From Purshia tridentata (taxonomy: Eukaryota > Streptophyta > Magnoliopsida > Rosales > Rosaceae), in contig QANT01006504.1 of NCBI GenBank assembly GCA_003254885.1, positions 30,275-94,274 of the forward strand: 64,000 bases of DNA. Reading direction: 5' to 3'. This document shows, in pieces, positions 34,869 to 47,029 of this stretch. Under the pieces are notes generated by a model. It did no database searches and was not told where the DNA came from. It was given only the letters and a program-made list of their open reading frames with translations. Position 1 is the first letter of the stretch, and each line of letters opens with the position of its first letter. Made by a program: the position numbers and the translations under genes.

Positions 34869-35240
34869 GGTGGAGTAATGGAGGAGACGAAATAGGGAGG
34901 GGTAGACACTCTCATCCAATTAATAATTTTGTAATTAATGATAAAAATAATAATAAACATGGATGGAAAGGTATTTGGACTGTTGGAAGTGGCCAAGAGG
35001 GTAGGTAATAATTAAAAGTTAGTCTTTCTAAGGGTATATATAGAATGAAGAAATTTATTTTTCCTAAACATTAAATGCATAGTTTTAAGTGTGTGTAATG
35101 AACATGTGGCACAAAAAGAACATAGAAGATAAATGGAAAAGGCAATTGGAGAATGCAGATAGCATTGCCCTTCTAAATATTATACTGTTGAAAATAAACA
35201 TGCATGAAGGATTTAGTATATATTTGGTCATGGAAAAATC
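34869..35240. other. AT-rich intergenic sequence
   Basis: I see no gene and no named repeat here. Bases 35241-35245 (TATAG) are the left target duplication of the copia element. Confidence 0.4.
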
Positions 35241-35245
35241 TATAG

Positions 35246-35743
35246 TGTAAGAATCAAATGGACTAAACCACATGTCATTAGGAGTCATGATGACTTAATT
35301 GCTATAGAACAAGCAATAGGATTCCTAAATGAATATAAGACAATATCCATATAGTATTAGGATTACTCAAAGGGTACCAAATACCTGTTTGTACAAGATA
35401 TTAATTAAGTCAAAGTCCTTATTATAGTCAAATTAGGATTGGATTGCCAACGCCTTAATGGGAGGCATTGGGAGTCTGCTCAATATATATATAAAGGCAC
35501 AAGTCCCTGGCTAATTGATCATTCTAAGCAATTCGTTGTTCTGTCCCATTGGTGACCTGCTATTAAGGATCAAATTGGTCAGAAGACTTGTGCTACTGCA
35601 CAGATACTGGACACTGTCGAACAAATACTGAAAGCATTGACATGGCTTCTAATGGTTAGTCTTATGTGAAGCTAATGTATTGTGTGGTCTTATCGCAGAT
35701 TGTTGGGATTAGTTAGATGTGCTCGTTATATTCTAAACTTACA
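35246..35743 (+). repeat. Copia A 5' LTR (498 bp)
   Basis: It starts TGTAAGAATC and ends AAACTTACA. A TATATATATAAAGGCAC segment near 35486-35502 is a plausible TATA box for the element promoter. The right LTR is 21 bp longer because of an extra repeat unit. Confidence 0.95.
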
Positions 35744-35745
35744 TG

Positions 35746-35757
35746 TGGTATTAGAGC
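35746..35757 (+). other. Copia A primer-binding site (initiator tRNA-Met type)
   Basis: TGGTATTAGAGC starts two bases after the LTR. It differs from the usual plant copia PBS TGGTATCAGAGC at one position. A 770-bp AT-rich leader without genes follows to 36524. Confidence 0.85.
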
Positions 35758-36524
35758 CTACACATACTTGCTAATCCTTGATAATAAAGAATATAATCGA
35801 CCTTTACAGTTTAAAGTTATATTTGTTGCATATGGCAATTGTGCCTTGTTGCATAAATTTTTTCCCTATTGGTTTTTTCATTCCTGATCGTATTTAGAAA
35901 TCCATGCAAGCAATCTTATGAATTAATATAGCATATTTGTTTAACTTGCTTGCGTTTAAGTGCCTGACTAAACTGTTATCTCTTGGTTTATTAATTGATT
36001 TGGTTTAATGCTTTATCATATATGGATATTTAGTCTGTGCATGATACAATATTTTTTTTTAATCCGCATTCAGTATAGAGATTTTCTCATTAATTTGGTC
36101 ATAGCACTCACTATATTGATAACACAAAAACTTCAGTATAATGAAAGCTATTATCGAAACCTATAGTAAAGGTAGAAAATCACCATTATAGCAGCAGCCT
36201 TAGTTTTATTAGATACTCATATTCTGTCTAATTTAGTGTTTTGACATGAAACACATGGATATTTAAGAACTTAAGGCTCGCATGTTACAGAATATTATGA
36301 GATCAAGTATTCTTTTAAGTGTTTCTCTATGCTGAACAAAATGCAGGAGCACACTTAAAATAATAGATTTCATGGCATTTTGAGAACATGATTAATTAAA
36401 ACCTCACTCCATTACCTGAACAAAATGGTCTCATGCAGTGTAGGAAAATTCATTCTCAGTTATTCATATACATTACTTACAGCACTAACCTGAGACAATC
36501 AAACAATGATTTTTTGCAGCATCA

Positions 36525-39500
36525 ATGAGCTTCGCAAGCATTGAGCCATTGAATGGTCACAACTTCAAAAAGTGGAAGCAGGACATTGAGATAGTCCTAG
36601 GTCTTAATGATCTAGATTTAGCACTTAGAGAAGACAAACCAGATGCCTTGACAGCTACAAGTACTGCAGAAGAAAAGGCTAAGCATGAAAAATGGGAAAA
36701 GGCAAATCGAATGGCACTGCTGATCATGAAGAGAGCAATGGCTGACATAGTGAAGGGTGGAATTCCTAAAAGCAACAATGCTAAGGCATATTTGGTGTCC
36801 ATCAATGAGAAGTACCAAGAATCTGAGAAGGCTGAAATAAGCAATTTGATGGCAGCACTTACTGGCAGGAAGTTTGATGGAATAAGAAGTGTGAGGGAAT
36901 ATATCATGTCCTTGATTAACATTGCAGGTAAGCTAAGAGTGCTGAACATACCTATAGCAGACGAATACATTGTTCATCAAGTGCTTATGTCACTGCCCGA
37001 GTCATACCAGCATCTGACCTCAATCTATGCTGCACAAAAAGAGAAATGGACCTTAAATGAGTTGATTTCTATGTGTGTGCAAGAGGAGGAGAGGGGGAAG
37101 AAAGGCAAGACAGTGGCAGAAGTAAACTTTGTGCAGAAATCAAATCAGCAGGTCAACTCAAGTAAGAAGCATAAGAAACAATTTCAAAAACATAAAGGAA
37201 CAAATGACAATGCAAATTTTTCCAAATCGAAAGATGGCCTTAAGGTAGTGAAAACCACTAAGTTTAAGTGTTTTCACTGCAAAAAGACAGGCCATTTTAA
37301 GAAAGAGTGTGACCAATGGAAAGCTTGGATGATTCAGAAAGGTATTCCATATTGTCTCTATCTCGAAATTAATTTAGTTGACTATTCTTTCAATTCTTGG
37401 TGGATTGATTCAGGCTCACCCATTCATATTGCAAATTCCTTGAAGGGTATCAAAAAAAGGAGGACACCAAGGAAGAATGAAGTCAGCATTCGAGTGGGGA
37501 ATGGAATGCAAGTAGCAGTCAAAGCCATTGGAGCAGTCTCCATTAGATTAGGAACTGGTTTTGCATTAGTCTTAGAAGAGGTTTTTGTTATACCTTCCTT
37601 AAGAAGGAACCTCATTTCGATTGTTCAATTGACTAGAAGGAATTTTAGTTTAAATTTCAATAAAGAAAGTATGGATTTGTTTCTTAATTCTTCTATGGTT
37701 GGCACTGCATGTTTAGTAAATGAGCACTGGAAGTTACAATGTTCTAATGATAGTGAAGTTAATGCTATTTCTGTCACACATCAAAATAAAGGAACAAAGA
37801 AAAATGAATTTTCGTCTAAGTTATGGCACAAGAGGCTTGCTCACATATCAAAGGAAAGAATGTAATTATTAATCAAAGAAAATATATTACCCCAATTGGA
37901 TTTTTCAGATTTCAATGATTGTGTGGAATGCATAAAAGGAAAGACAACATCCCATAGGAAAAGAGGGTCAATCCGAAGCCATAGTTTACTTGAGCTTGTC
38001 CACACTAACATTTGTGGACCTTTTCCCTGCCAAACTATTTGCAAAAATTCCTATTTCATTCTATTCATTGATGATTTTTCTAGATATTGTACAGTTTATC
38101 TATTATCTGAAAAATCACAATCATTAGAAGCTTTCAAAATTTACAGAACAGAAGTGGAAAAGCAATTAGGAAAGCAAATTAAGGTGGTGAGGTCTGATAG
38201 GGGAGGGGAATTCTATGGAAAATACAGTGAGGTCGGACAACACATGGGACCTTTCGCTACATACTTGCAACAACATGGCATTAAGGCTCAATACACTACC
38301 CCTGGCACTCCACAGCAGAATGGAGTGGCAGAGAGGAGGAATCGAACCTTAATCAATATGGTCAGGTCCATGATGTGCAACACAAGTCTGCCAAAATTCC
38401 TATGGGGTGAAGCTTTAAAGACTGCTAACTATGTGTCAAATCGTGCACCTAGCAAAGCTATAGACATGACCCCATATGAGTTATGGACAGGTAGGAAGCC
38501 TGTGTTGTCACACTTGTATATCTGGGGCTGCAAGGCAGAGGCCAGACTATACAATCCAGATATTAAGAAACTGGACTCTAGAACTACAAGTGGCTATTTC
38601 ATAGGATATTCAGAAAAATCCAAAGGCTTCAAATTTTATTGCCCAACTTTACATAGCAAAATAGTGGAGACAAGTGTAGCCAAGTTTATGGAGGATTCAA
38701 ACACTTCAAATGACACTGACATGGAAGATTTTTCTTTAGAAGAAATCAATGAGGACTCATCTGGGGTGGAATACATGGAGTTGACTTTCCAAAATCCAAT
38801 GGGGGTTTAAGAGAATGAAAAAAATTTGCAGGAACCACAAGAAGCAGCACCTGCAGATGTTCAAATTCTAAACAATGGGGAACAAAACATGCAGCAACAA
38901 GTGAATTTGGACCAACAGATACAAGAAGTATCTAGGAGGCACTCGACAAGGCAAAGAAGATCTGCCTTGTCTAGTGATTATGTGTTATACTTGCAGGAGG
39001 TGGAGTTTGACATAGGGGAGGAGTCTGATCCAAAGAGCTATGCACAAGCAATAAGCAGTGACAAGGCAACTGAATGGAAAATTGCCATGCAGCAAGAAAT
39101 CGAGTCCATGCATAAGAATTAGGTCTGGGAACTTACTCAACTACCTAAAACTTGCAAGGCCATTGGATGCAAATGGATTTACAAGACTAAGATGAATCCA
39201 GATGGTAGTGTGGAGAGACACAAGGCTAGGCTTGTAGCAAAAGGATTTACACAAAGAGAAGGGATAGATTACTCTGAAACTTTCTCTCCAGTTTCAAGCA
39301 AAGAAGCATTCAAAATTATCATGGCATTAGTGGCACATTTTGACATGGAACTTCATCAAATGGATGTCAAAACTGCTTTTCTAAATGGTGAGTTGGAAGA
39401 GGATAGCTATATGGCTCAACCTGAGGGTTTTATAAAGGAAGGAGATGAACATTTGGCTTGTAAGTTAAGAAAATCCATTTATGGATTAAAACAAGCATCA

Positions 39501-40610
39501 AAACAATGGTACATCAAATTCGATTCAGTCATATGTTCATATGGATTTACTGAAAACCATTCAGATGAGTGCATATACATTAAAAGGAGTAGGAGAAATT
39601 TTATCCTTTTAGTGCTATATGTAGACGATATTTTACTTGCAAGCACAAACATGGAGTTGCTACTTGAAACTAAGAAGTTCTTGGCACACAATTTTGACAT
39701 GAAAGATCTTGGGGAAGCATCATATGTTTTGGGAATTCAAATTAAAAGGGATAGGAATAAGTGTTTGCTAGGACTTTCACAAGAAGCCTATATTTCGAGA
39801 GTTCTTAAAAGGTTCAACATGTTAGATTGCAAACCAAGTGAGTCACCTATGTCCAAAAGGGATAAGTTTAACAAAGGCCAGTGTCCTTCGAATGAGCAAG
39901 AGATGAATTATATGAGTGATAAACCTTATGCATCACTCATGGGGTCAGTGATGTATGCACAAACTTGCACAAGGCCAGACCTTGCCTTTGCAGTGAGTAT
40001 GTTAGGCAGATATCAAACTGATCCAAGGGAGGCACATTGGGTTGCAGGTAAGAAGGTTCTAAGATATCTCAAGAGGACCAAAAAATTCATGTTGGTATTC
40101 AAGAGAGTAGAAAAGTTGGAACTAATAGGGTACTCGGATTCTGACTTTGCTGGCTGTGAGGATAGTTTGAAATCAACTTCGAGGTATATTTTCATTTTTG
40201 GTGGAGCTGCAGTATCATGGAAGAGTGTGAAGCAGACCCTTATTACTACATCAACCATGCAAGCAGAATATGTAGCTGTGTATGAAGCTGCAACTCAAGC
40301 CATTTGGCTGAAGAATTTCATGTTGGAGACAGAGGTAATCGAGGCAGCATCTAATCCAATTAAGATCATGTGTGACAACAATGGAGCAGTTTGCTTCTCT
40401 AAAGATAGCAAAAGGACCTCAAAGTCAAAACACATAGGGACAAAATTCCTAATGGTAAGAGAGAATGTAAGGGCTGGAGTGTTAAATGTGGAGTATGTGA
40501 ACACTAAGGACCAACTTGCTGATCCATTTACTAAAGCTTTGCCAGTGGGAGTATTTAAGAAGCATGTTAAGGAGATGGGAGTGCTCGAGAACCTTGGAGC
40601 TACAGATTAG
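36525..40610 (+). pseudogene. Copia A gag-pol polyprotein with three in-frame stops
   Basis: One continuous frame of 1,361 codons, broken only by TAA 37863-37865, TAA 38808-38810 and TAG 39120-39122. Gag is at about residues 1-250, with the knuckle CFHCKKTGHFKKEC at 37269-37310. The protease active site DSG is at 37407-37415. The integrase has H-x-x-x-H (WHKRLAH), C-x-x-C, and a core containing FIDDFS, SDRGGEF and NGVAERRNR. The RT region has MDVKTAFLNGELEED and YVDD at 39617-39628. The RNase H region has YSDSDFAGC and STMQAEYVA. The first catalytic Asp of the integrase core (usual HTDICGP) is Asn (AAC, 38007-38009). The frame is otherwise intact, which fits recent insertion, but the element is not autonomous as sequenced. 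Confidence 0.95.
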
Positions 40611-41178
40611 TGGGAGCTGTGATCTTTTTCTCAGAAATTTTAATAAGTCTTCTCTTAATTTATGTCTTCTCTTGATGAGTATTAAGTAATGCAGATTCAA
40701 ATTTAGATATTGGATCATAAAAGTTTGAGTACCAATGTGAAAGAACTGAACTAAACATATCATGACTACATTCTTAGTTCAAAGTTCATATATTTTCCAG
40801 AAATTCATATTGCAAACACCAGTTCATATACTTATGAATTTTTTTTTTCTTCTTTAAGTGTTTTTGTTCGAACATACATAATATATACATGCAGTTTGGT
40901 TAATACCAATTTTTTCAGCAGGACCAAAAAGCCTGAATTCAGTACATCAGACATTAGTTTTCCTTTAATATCTTGTTCATGATCGAGTGAACTGTAAGTT
41001 TGGGTGTTAATGGTTATAGGGTGATGGAATCACATTTGGTTTCACTTTTTCCTATAGTCTAACATCTGCAACAACAGTTTGACTAGATTGACTGAGTGTA
41101 AAGTTCATACAAGGATCCAGCGCAAATTCAGATTGCTGTATGCATTGAGATGGCATGACAATTGACTGTGGTCAGTCC

Positions 41179-41189
41179 AAGTGGGAGAT
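41179..41189 (+). other. Copia A polypurine tract
   Basis: AAGTGGGAGAT directly precedes the 3' LTR start TGTAAG. A 570-bp non-coding spacer without other features separates it from the end of pol. Confidence 0.8.
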
Positions 41190-41708
41190 TGTAAGAATCA
41201 AATGGACTAAACCACATGTCATTAGGAGTCATGATGACTTAATTGCTATAGAACAAGAAATAGGATTCCTAAATGAATATAAGACAGAATCCATATAGTA
41301 TTAGGATTACTCAAAGGGTACCAAATACCTGTTTGTACAAGATATTAATTAAGTCAAAGTCCTTATTATAGTCAAATTAGGATTGGATTTCCAACGCCTT
41401 AATGGGAGGCATTGGGAGTCTGCTCAATATATATATAAAGGCACAGGTCCCTGGCTAATTGATCATTCTAAGCACTTCATTGTTCTATCCCATTGGTGAC
41501 CTGCTATTAAGGATCAAATTGGTCAGAAGACTTGTGCTACTGAACAGATACTGGACACTGTCGAACAGATACTGGACACTGTCAAACAGATACTGAAAGC
41601 ATTGACATGGCTTCTAATGGTTAGTCTTATGTGAAGCTAATGTATTGTGTGGTCTTATCGCAGATTATTGGGATTAGTTAGATGTGCTCGTTATATTCTA
41701 AACTTACA
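41190..41708 (+). repeat. Copia A 3' LTR (519 bp) with extra 21-bp unit
   Basis: Identical in layout to the 5' LTR, but with two copies (41545-41565 and 41566-41586) of a 21-bp unit that is single at 35601-35621. The copies differ at one base. Confidence 0.95.
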
Positions 41709-41779
41709 TATAGCCCTGCCAGATTTGTGATTAATAAATAGTTTAAATGATGTAAGTTTAGGAAACTCCAGACCTGAAA

Positions 41780-41945
41780 AAATAAACAATAGAAAAAACT
41801 TACATATATACGTTCTGGCAAAAGAACTTGTACAAACTTTCATGCATGGAACATCCCAAATGATGTTTTGAAATAATGGTTGATCTCAGGGATCTGTTGC
41901 CTTTGGACGATCCACACCACCTTCTCGTATGGACTCTCAATGTTT
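41780..41945 (-). pseudogene. Relic of NLR 3' end (C-terminus plus stop region)
   Basis: Minus-strand translation gives SPYEKVVWIVQRQQIPEIN followed by HYFKTS. This parallels the C-terminus of the intact NLR (ESIREGSVDRRKVQHIPEIN then YYYSTT) at 56972-57065. The alignment continues past the stop codon to a minus-strand splice-donor-like GTAAG (AACTTAC near 41797-41803), as at 56933-56939 in the intact gene. Upstream NLR coding sequence is missing beyond about 41945. It represents a second lost paralogue on the same strand as the intact gene. Confidence 0.75.
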
Positions 41946-41965
41946 TTAAATGACTTGTATGTGGT

Positions 41966-41966
<1 letters not shown>

Positions 41967-42012
<46 letters not shown>
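41967..42012 (+). repeat. GA microsatellite, about 22-23 repeats
   Basis: An uninterrupted (GA)n run immediately follows the NLR 3' relic. Confidence 0.95.
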
Positions 42013-42013
<1 letters not shown>

Positions 42014-43208
42014 GATTGTTACTTGTTGGAGATGCAAAAGAAATCTGTAGAGTTCATTTGTTGTATTAGTATTTAACTAGTGACAACTTTAGTTCAAAGT
42101 GAAAAGGTTGAAAATGATCAGATTTATCATGTCTATAGCAGTCACCATTTCTGAGCTTTTGTGGGTTTGGTGTTGTGTCTTGTATTGGGAATTTGGGACA
42201 TGTATGAAGGAAAACTTTAAATTTAGTTTGCTACTTAATCCCAAGATCATTTGAGACACCTTAAATACTAATCATCAAAAGCTGGCAACAAGATTATTGT
42301 AAGGTACAAAATAAGATAGTAGAAAACAATATCTTGAAAAATTGTGTATTAATTGTTTGTACCCTCCTAAAAATTTGGAAATATTAAATATTTGTCTATT
42401 TCCTTAGTCATTGGCTCATGGGCTGAAGCTCAAAGAATTGAATTGGAGGCAATACATGTTGGGACTCCTCCCAAAAGTGGATCACTATTATATATAATAT
42501 TGTCTAAATTGGTGAAAGTTGGTGAAAGTAGATCAATCTGGTTTAATTTAGTTTTGTTTGCTCTTGTCATCAATGTGGTTCCAAATTTCTTTATTTTTCA
42601 TTAACCCAGTCGCTTAGATTTCTCAAATCTCTCTTTAATTTCATTTGTCTAATCTCTCTAGTCATTTTTAATTATATCTCCTTACGCAATTTTCATGTGT
42701 CTTGGTTAGATCCAGATCTCCACTGGCCTTTCTGAATTTATTTTATTGTTTCTTTCCATGAAAGTTTTGAGTTTCCTTCAACATCTCCCTCTCTGAATTG
42801 ATTTTGGTGTTAATTCCCATTAAAGTTCCCTTTTAATATTTGCATTTCTTTTTGTTGTCTTGCTAAAATCAAACTTTTCATTTAGCTTCAAGTTTATTTT
42901 GTTCTTCCTTTTTATTTATTTATTGGTTGTTCACTTTCAAAGTCCTAGATCGTCCTAGGCAAGAAAAGAACTTAAATAGATTTTTCTTGTTCCTTTTCTA
43001 TTACACAATCGTTTTCTAGAAATCAGATTTTCATTCGGCGCATTTAAATTCATTTTTATATTTTTCGCATCTTTTAAATTCATCTTTTTCAATCAGTTAT
43101 TCCAAGCCAATTGGTGGCATGCCCAACAAAGGTCGGAAGCCTCGCCTTCACTCACGACAAGGGGTTTGACTTGATTTTGGGCCCTCCACGAGGCTAAATA
43201 GCCAAAAC
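42013..43208 (+). repeat. Non-coding region, probably ending in an LTR upstream of a PBS-like site
   Basis: No gene is seen. The last 800 bp are T-rich with scattered CTC and end CCAAAACA just before a PBS-like motif (43209-43230), as the R/U5 part of a Ty3/gypsy LTR would. The LTR start was not found and no partner LTR is recognisable downstream. Confidence 0.4.
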
Positions 43209-43230
43209 AAATTGGCACGCCTGGTGGGAC
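43209..43230 (+). other. Primer-binding-site-like motif of a Tat-type gypsy element
   Basis: TTGGCACGCCTGGTGGGAC is a close variant of the string that follows the 5' LTR in many plant Tat-type Ty3/gypsy elements. It is recognised from memory and not checked against tRNA sequences. Confidence 0.45.
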
Positions 43231-43360
43231 CTAGTGTAGCTGTGTGTGTATGGTTGAAACACGTCATACATTTGCATGATGTAATTTACAAGAAATTGCT
43301 GAAAGGGGGCTAACGTTGACCGTTTGAAACATATGGCTGAAGACAGTTGAGATCAAGCCA

Positions 43361-43494
43361 TTGGTTGTGGAGGTCGATCAAGGACAGAACGGTGAGCTTC
43401 ACGCAAATGCACAAGTCATGTTAGCCTACCGGCAGGTCCAAGAGCTTCAGGCCATTACTCAAAGGGTGGAGGCCAGATCAATTTCGTCACATTC
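43361..43494 (+). pseudogene. Candidate gag N-terminal fragment, left part
   Basis: A short open frame downstream of the PBS-like motif encodes a Gln/Glu-rich, probably helical segment (QVQELQAITQRVEAR). It is cut by the minus-strand gypsy element at 43495, and the remainder lies at 46187-46527. The gag call rests on position only. The last five bases (CATTC) are duplicated on the other side. Confidence 0.4.
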
Positions 43495-43881
43495 TGATGC
43501 AAAACACCTCAGAGTAATCAGCGAGCGCTTAAGTTCTTTAGAATAGAGAGAAATAAGGAGGTTGAGGAGAAGAAATAGAGGTAGGATAAGAAATCCGAGA
43601 TTTAGAGTAAGGAGTTTATCTTATAATCAAGTCTTCCTTCAAGGTTTACATAAAGCTATTTTTATAGGGAACGTAAGCCCTTCCCAATTAGGAAAAGGAA
43701 ACTAAACATTAAACTAATTAAAGAACCTTAATTAATAAGAAAAATAAAAAAAACCTAAAATTATTAGGAAAACTAAAAGTAAAGAAAATAAAAAAATCCT
43801 AAAATTATTAGGAAAATAGAAAAGGAAAGTAGAAAATCCTAGAATTATAAGGAATTCTATTCCTTAACACATTATACATCA
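43495..43881 (-). repeat. 3' LTR of the chromovirus-like element (387 bp)
   Basis: On the minus strand it starts TGATGTATAATGTG right after the purine tract GATAGGGGAGAA (43882-43893) and ends TTTTGCATCA. It contains several AATCCTAAAATTATTAGG-like words in tandem (about 43750-43850). Confidence 0.85.
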
Positions 43882-45996
43882 TTCTCCCCTATCGAAAAGA
43901 ACTCGCCACCGACGAGTAACCCAAGGATTAACGGCAACGACAGTGACTGTAAGTATGGATGATAGGAGGACGGGTTGTATCCAAATCAAGATCATGAAGA
44001 ATGTCTTGATGCTTTGGCAGAAGGGGTGAATCCAACTGTCGAAGCTCATCTTCTGTAATCCAAGTATCTTCAGAAACATGTTTTCAGCCCATCGAACCAG
44101 ATAACAAGTAGACTCCTTAGTAGAGGACGCCACAATTTCATTATCCAAAATGTTAGAAATCTGTTGTGTAGAAATAGCACCAGTAGAAGGAATACGAGAC
44201 ACCCTTGTAGGAACAGAATCGGGAGTTGTACCTACAGCAATAGGCGGATAAAATGTGCCACGATAAGGAAATAAATCAACGATATTAAAAATGGGGCTAA
44301 TATGCATATTTCCAGGCAACTCAACCAAATAAGCATTGGATCCAAGTCGGCGAGCAATACGATAAGGACCCATAAAACAAGCATGGAGCTTCTTAAAAGA
44401 ATGCTTAGGAAATCGTTCAGGACAAATCCGAACCATAACAAAATCTCCTTCCTTAAACTCCTCGTGACGACGATGAGCATTGGCTGCCCGCTGATAAGTA
44501 TCAGTGTGCATTGATATTTGCCGACGAACTTCGTCATGCAATTGTCGAATATGTTCAGCAAACGAAGTAGCAAAATCCGATGGGCGAGCATTCACCGAAA
44601 GAGGAACCAAATCAATAGGGGAACAGGTATAAATGCCATGAACAACCTCAAAAGGACTCTTGCCAGTACTCCTGTTAACAAAGTTGTAAGCAAACTCAGC
44701 CATAGGCAATAACAAATCCCAACTACCAGGCTTATCTCCAACTAAACAGCGAAGCAAATCACTAAGACTGCGATTAACCACTTTAGTTTGACCATCTATT
44801 TGTGGATGAACAGCCAAAGAAAACTTAAAAATAGTTCCAAAAAGCTTCCACAAAGTCTTCCAAAAATAGCTAACAAACTTGACGTCGCGATAAAAAACAA
44901 TGCTCACGGGAAGGGCGTGCAAACGAACCACTTCTTTAAAAAATAATTTAGCCACATACGAAGCATCAGTATGTTTGGAACAAGGTAGAAAATGTAAAAA
45001 CAGTCAACGACAAATATGGAGTCATGGCCACAACTAGTTTTAGGAAGGCCAAGCATACCAAGGTCTCTTCATGGAGCATGTGGTATCGGCAACGGAGTAC
45101 ACAAACTTGTATTCTGTTTGCGTGCTTTAGCTAACTAGCATGTACGACATTGAGAAATAAGATGAGCCACATCACATTTTAACGATTGCCAATAGAAGCG
45201 GTCTTCTACCAAGGCAATAATTTTATCTTTGCCAAAGTGCCTAGCAAGGCCGCCACCATGTTATTCCCACACAAAAAACTTGCTCATAGAAGTACGAGGA
45301 ATGCATAACTGTGTTCCTCGAAAGAGGAAACCATTCCTAATAACAAAGTCCACATGTTTACGACGGTGACCATTGGTAACTTCATGAAAAAGAACCCCAA
45401 AATCTAGACAAGAAGTATATTCAGACTTAAGACGATCAAATCCTGTCACTTGAACTGTCATATTATGAAGAACACGCGACTAAGTGCATTAGCAGCCTTG
45501 TTATCAATTCCTGGGCGATGCTGCAAAACAAAAGTAAAGATTTGAAAAATTCGGACCATTTAACATGGATACTGCTAATCGTCCGTTGAGAGCAGAGATA
45601 TTTCAAAGCTTGATGATCCAAGTACAGCACAAACTCGTTTGGCAATAAGTAATACTGCCAATATCGAAGAGCACACACTACAACATAGAATTCCTTGTCA
45701 TAAGTAGAGTAACGTTGCTTGGCCTTATTAAGCTTCTCACTATAGTACGCGGCTGGATGTCCGTCTTGGCTAAGGACACCCCCAATTCCCACACCCAAGG
45801 CGTGACACGCTACTTCAAAAACTTGGGTCAAATCAGGATGTCGAAGAACATGAGCGGCTGTCATCTTTTGTTTAAGAGTTCTAAAGGCTTTTGCCGCTGC
45901 AGGGGTCCAAAGAAAAGCCTCTTGTTTCATACAATTAGTGATAGGTGTCATAATAGTACTGAACCCTGGGATAAAGCATTGATAAAAAGAAGTCAC
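43882..45996 (-). pseudogene. Chromovirus-like pol remnant: RNase H, integrase, weak chromodomain-like tail
   Basis: Minus-strand reading runs from 45996 down. It begins with an RT thumb/connection part (SFYQCFIPGFSTI) and an RNase H-like domain (AYYSEKLN, YSTYDKEFY, DHQALKYL). After frameshifts comes integrase sequence (45000-45200) and an open 358-codon frame (44955-43879). That frame has HPQIDGQT, WDLLLPMAEFAYN, GKSPFEVVHG and a GPYRIARRLG-type C-terminal domain. A NEIVASS...YLVRW stretch is chromodomain-like but degenerate. The second RT half lacks the YxDD block entirely. It was probably never mobile after the deletion, except by help from other copies. Confidence 0.85.
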
Positions 45997-46034
45997 AAAA
46001 GGAAAGTCCCAAAATCACTCCCCCCGCCCCCCCT

Positions 46035-46186
46035 CCCCAACCCCCTATTAATTAATAAGGAAAACAGAAAAAATCTTGAAATTATTAGGAAAACAGAAAA
46101 ATCCTAAAATTATTAGGAAAACAGAAATGGAAAATGAAAATTCCTAAAATTATAAGGAATTCTATTCCTTAACACATTCTACATCA
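46035..46186 (-). repeat. Truncated 5' LTR of the chromovirus-like element
   Basis: About 150 bp matches the outer part of the 387-bp LTR, starting TGATGTAGAATGTGTTAAGG on the minus strand. It breaks off in a C-rich tract (46019-46040) that marks the internal deletion junction. Confidence 0.8.
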
Positions 46187-46527
46187 CATTCAGAACACAA
46201 TGAATGTGCTCACTCAGTCTCTTGACAACCTAAACCAAGCCATTCATAACTTGGGCCAACAGAGGGCTGCTCCTCAAGCTAAGGTGGCCGAACCCCAAAT
46301 AGTGGCAACTCTCGTTCAGCCACAGTATTATCTTTCGGCCAATTACCAATGGGGCTCAGAAGCGGCGGCTCAAGAATTCCTTCAACCATTGCATGTGCAG
46401 CCGGTTCAGCTCAATGCCCAGGCGGCTTTGCAGCAGTTGGTTCTGACGCAGCAGGCGCCGGGTTGGAAAGACAACGGGGCGTATGTCCCTTCTCAAGCTT
46501 ATCAAAGCCTCTACTGGGAGTGATATC
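46187..46527 (+). pseudogene. Candidate gag N-terminal fragment, right part
   Basis: An open frame of 107 codons (46200-46523) is rich in Gln and Ala (LNAQAALQQLVLTQQ). It directly follows the right CATTC target duplication, so it continues the sequence interrupted at 43494. It resembles low-complexity N-terminal parts of gypsy gag proteins, but no knuckle or core motif is visible. It may not be gag. Confidence 0.35.
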
Positions 46528-47029
46528 ATGCTTCCAAGTTGTAAGCATGATTCTGCTAGTGCATCTATGAAAAAACTAGTGCATTTATATAAATACAATA
46601 ATTGCATTTTCGAAATCAATGTATGTGTAAAAAATACAACAATTGTATCAATAAAAAAATAAACGGAAACCGTCTTTTACAACAATTTATTAGGTTAAGA
46701 TCATTTAAATTAAATTTATTATTGCTTTGATACTAACACATAATATACTAAATACAAGAAAGCGGTACTAAAGTCTAAAGAAGACTTTTTAGAAATGAAA
46801 CGCAGGTTTTCTTTTCTTAGTAGATGAAATAAATTGATTTTCTGCCAAGTCACATTCCAAATAGTAAGCAATCCTATAGATTAGCAGATAAGAATTGAAA
46901 CTACCACTTGCTAGAGTTATTATAGGCAAAAACAATAGAATGGCAAATTGCAGATTAGTTCATTCATTTATAAGCAACTGAAAAAAATAAAGACATAGTA
47001 CCTCTCTCTGAGCATTGCCTCCCATTTTA
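46528..47029. other. AT-rich intergenic sequence
   Basis: Nothing recognisable. ACAACAATTGTAT/ATACAATAATTGCATT words near 46590-46650 form a weak inverted repeat. Confidence 0.35.

Larger units (their letters stand above)
35246..41708 (+). mobile_element. Ty1/copia retrotransposon A, complete structure, young
   Basis: The parts in order are 5' LTR 35246-35743, PBS 35746-35757, leader to 36524, gag-pol 36525-40610, PPT about 41179-41189, and 3' LTR 41190-41708. The target duplication is TATAG at 35241-35245 and 41709-41713. By eye the LTRs differ at about ten to twelve positions plus one 21-bp length difference (about 2% substitution), so insertion is fairly recent. It was inserted between the two NLR relics. 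Domain order PR-IN-RT-RH is that of Ty1/copia. The clade was not determined. Confidence 0.95.
43495..46186 (-). mobile_element. Ty3/gypsy chromovirus-like element, deletion derivative
   Basis: The ends are TGATG...CATCA, and the 5-bp target duplication is CATTC (43490-43494 and 46187-46191). In minus orientation a truncated 5' LTR (about 46035-46186) leads directly into RT-C-terminal/RNase H sequence, then integrase, a polypurine tract and a complete 3' LTR (43495-43881). Most of the 5' LTR, the PBS, gag, protease and the RT core with its catalytic residues are gone. The integrase C-terminus extends close to the 3' LTR, as in CRM/Reina-like chromoviruses. The exact clade is unresolved. Confidence 0.85.

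Noticed and set aside
36557-36970. 137-codon antisense frame in copia A
   Set aside because: Shadow of the gag frame on the other strand.
41967-42012. GA repeat as a regulatory GAGA element of the NLR
   Set aside because: It lies behind a dead 3' relic and not upstream of a gene. It is an ordinary microsatellite.
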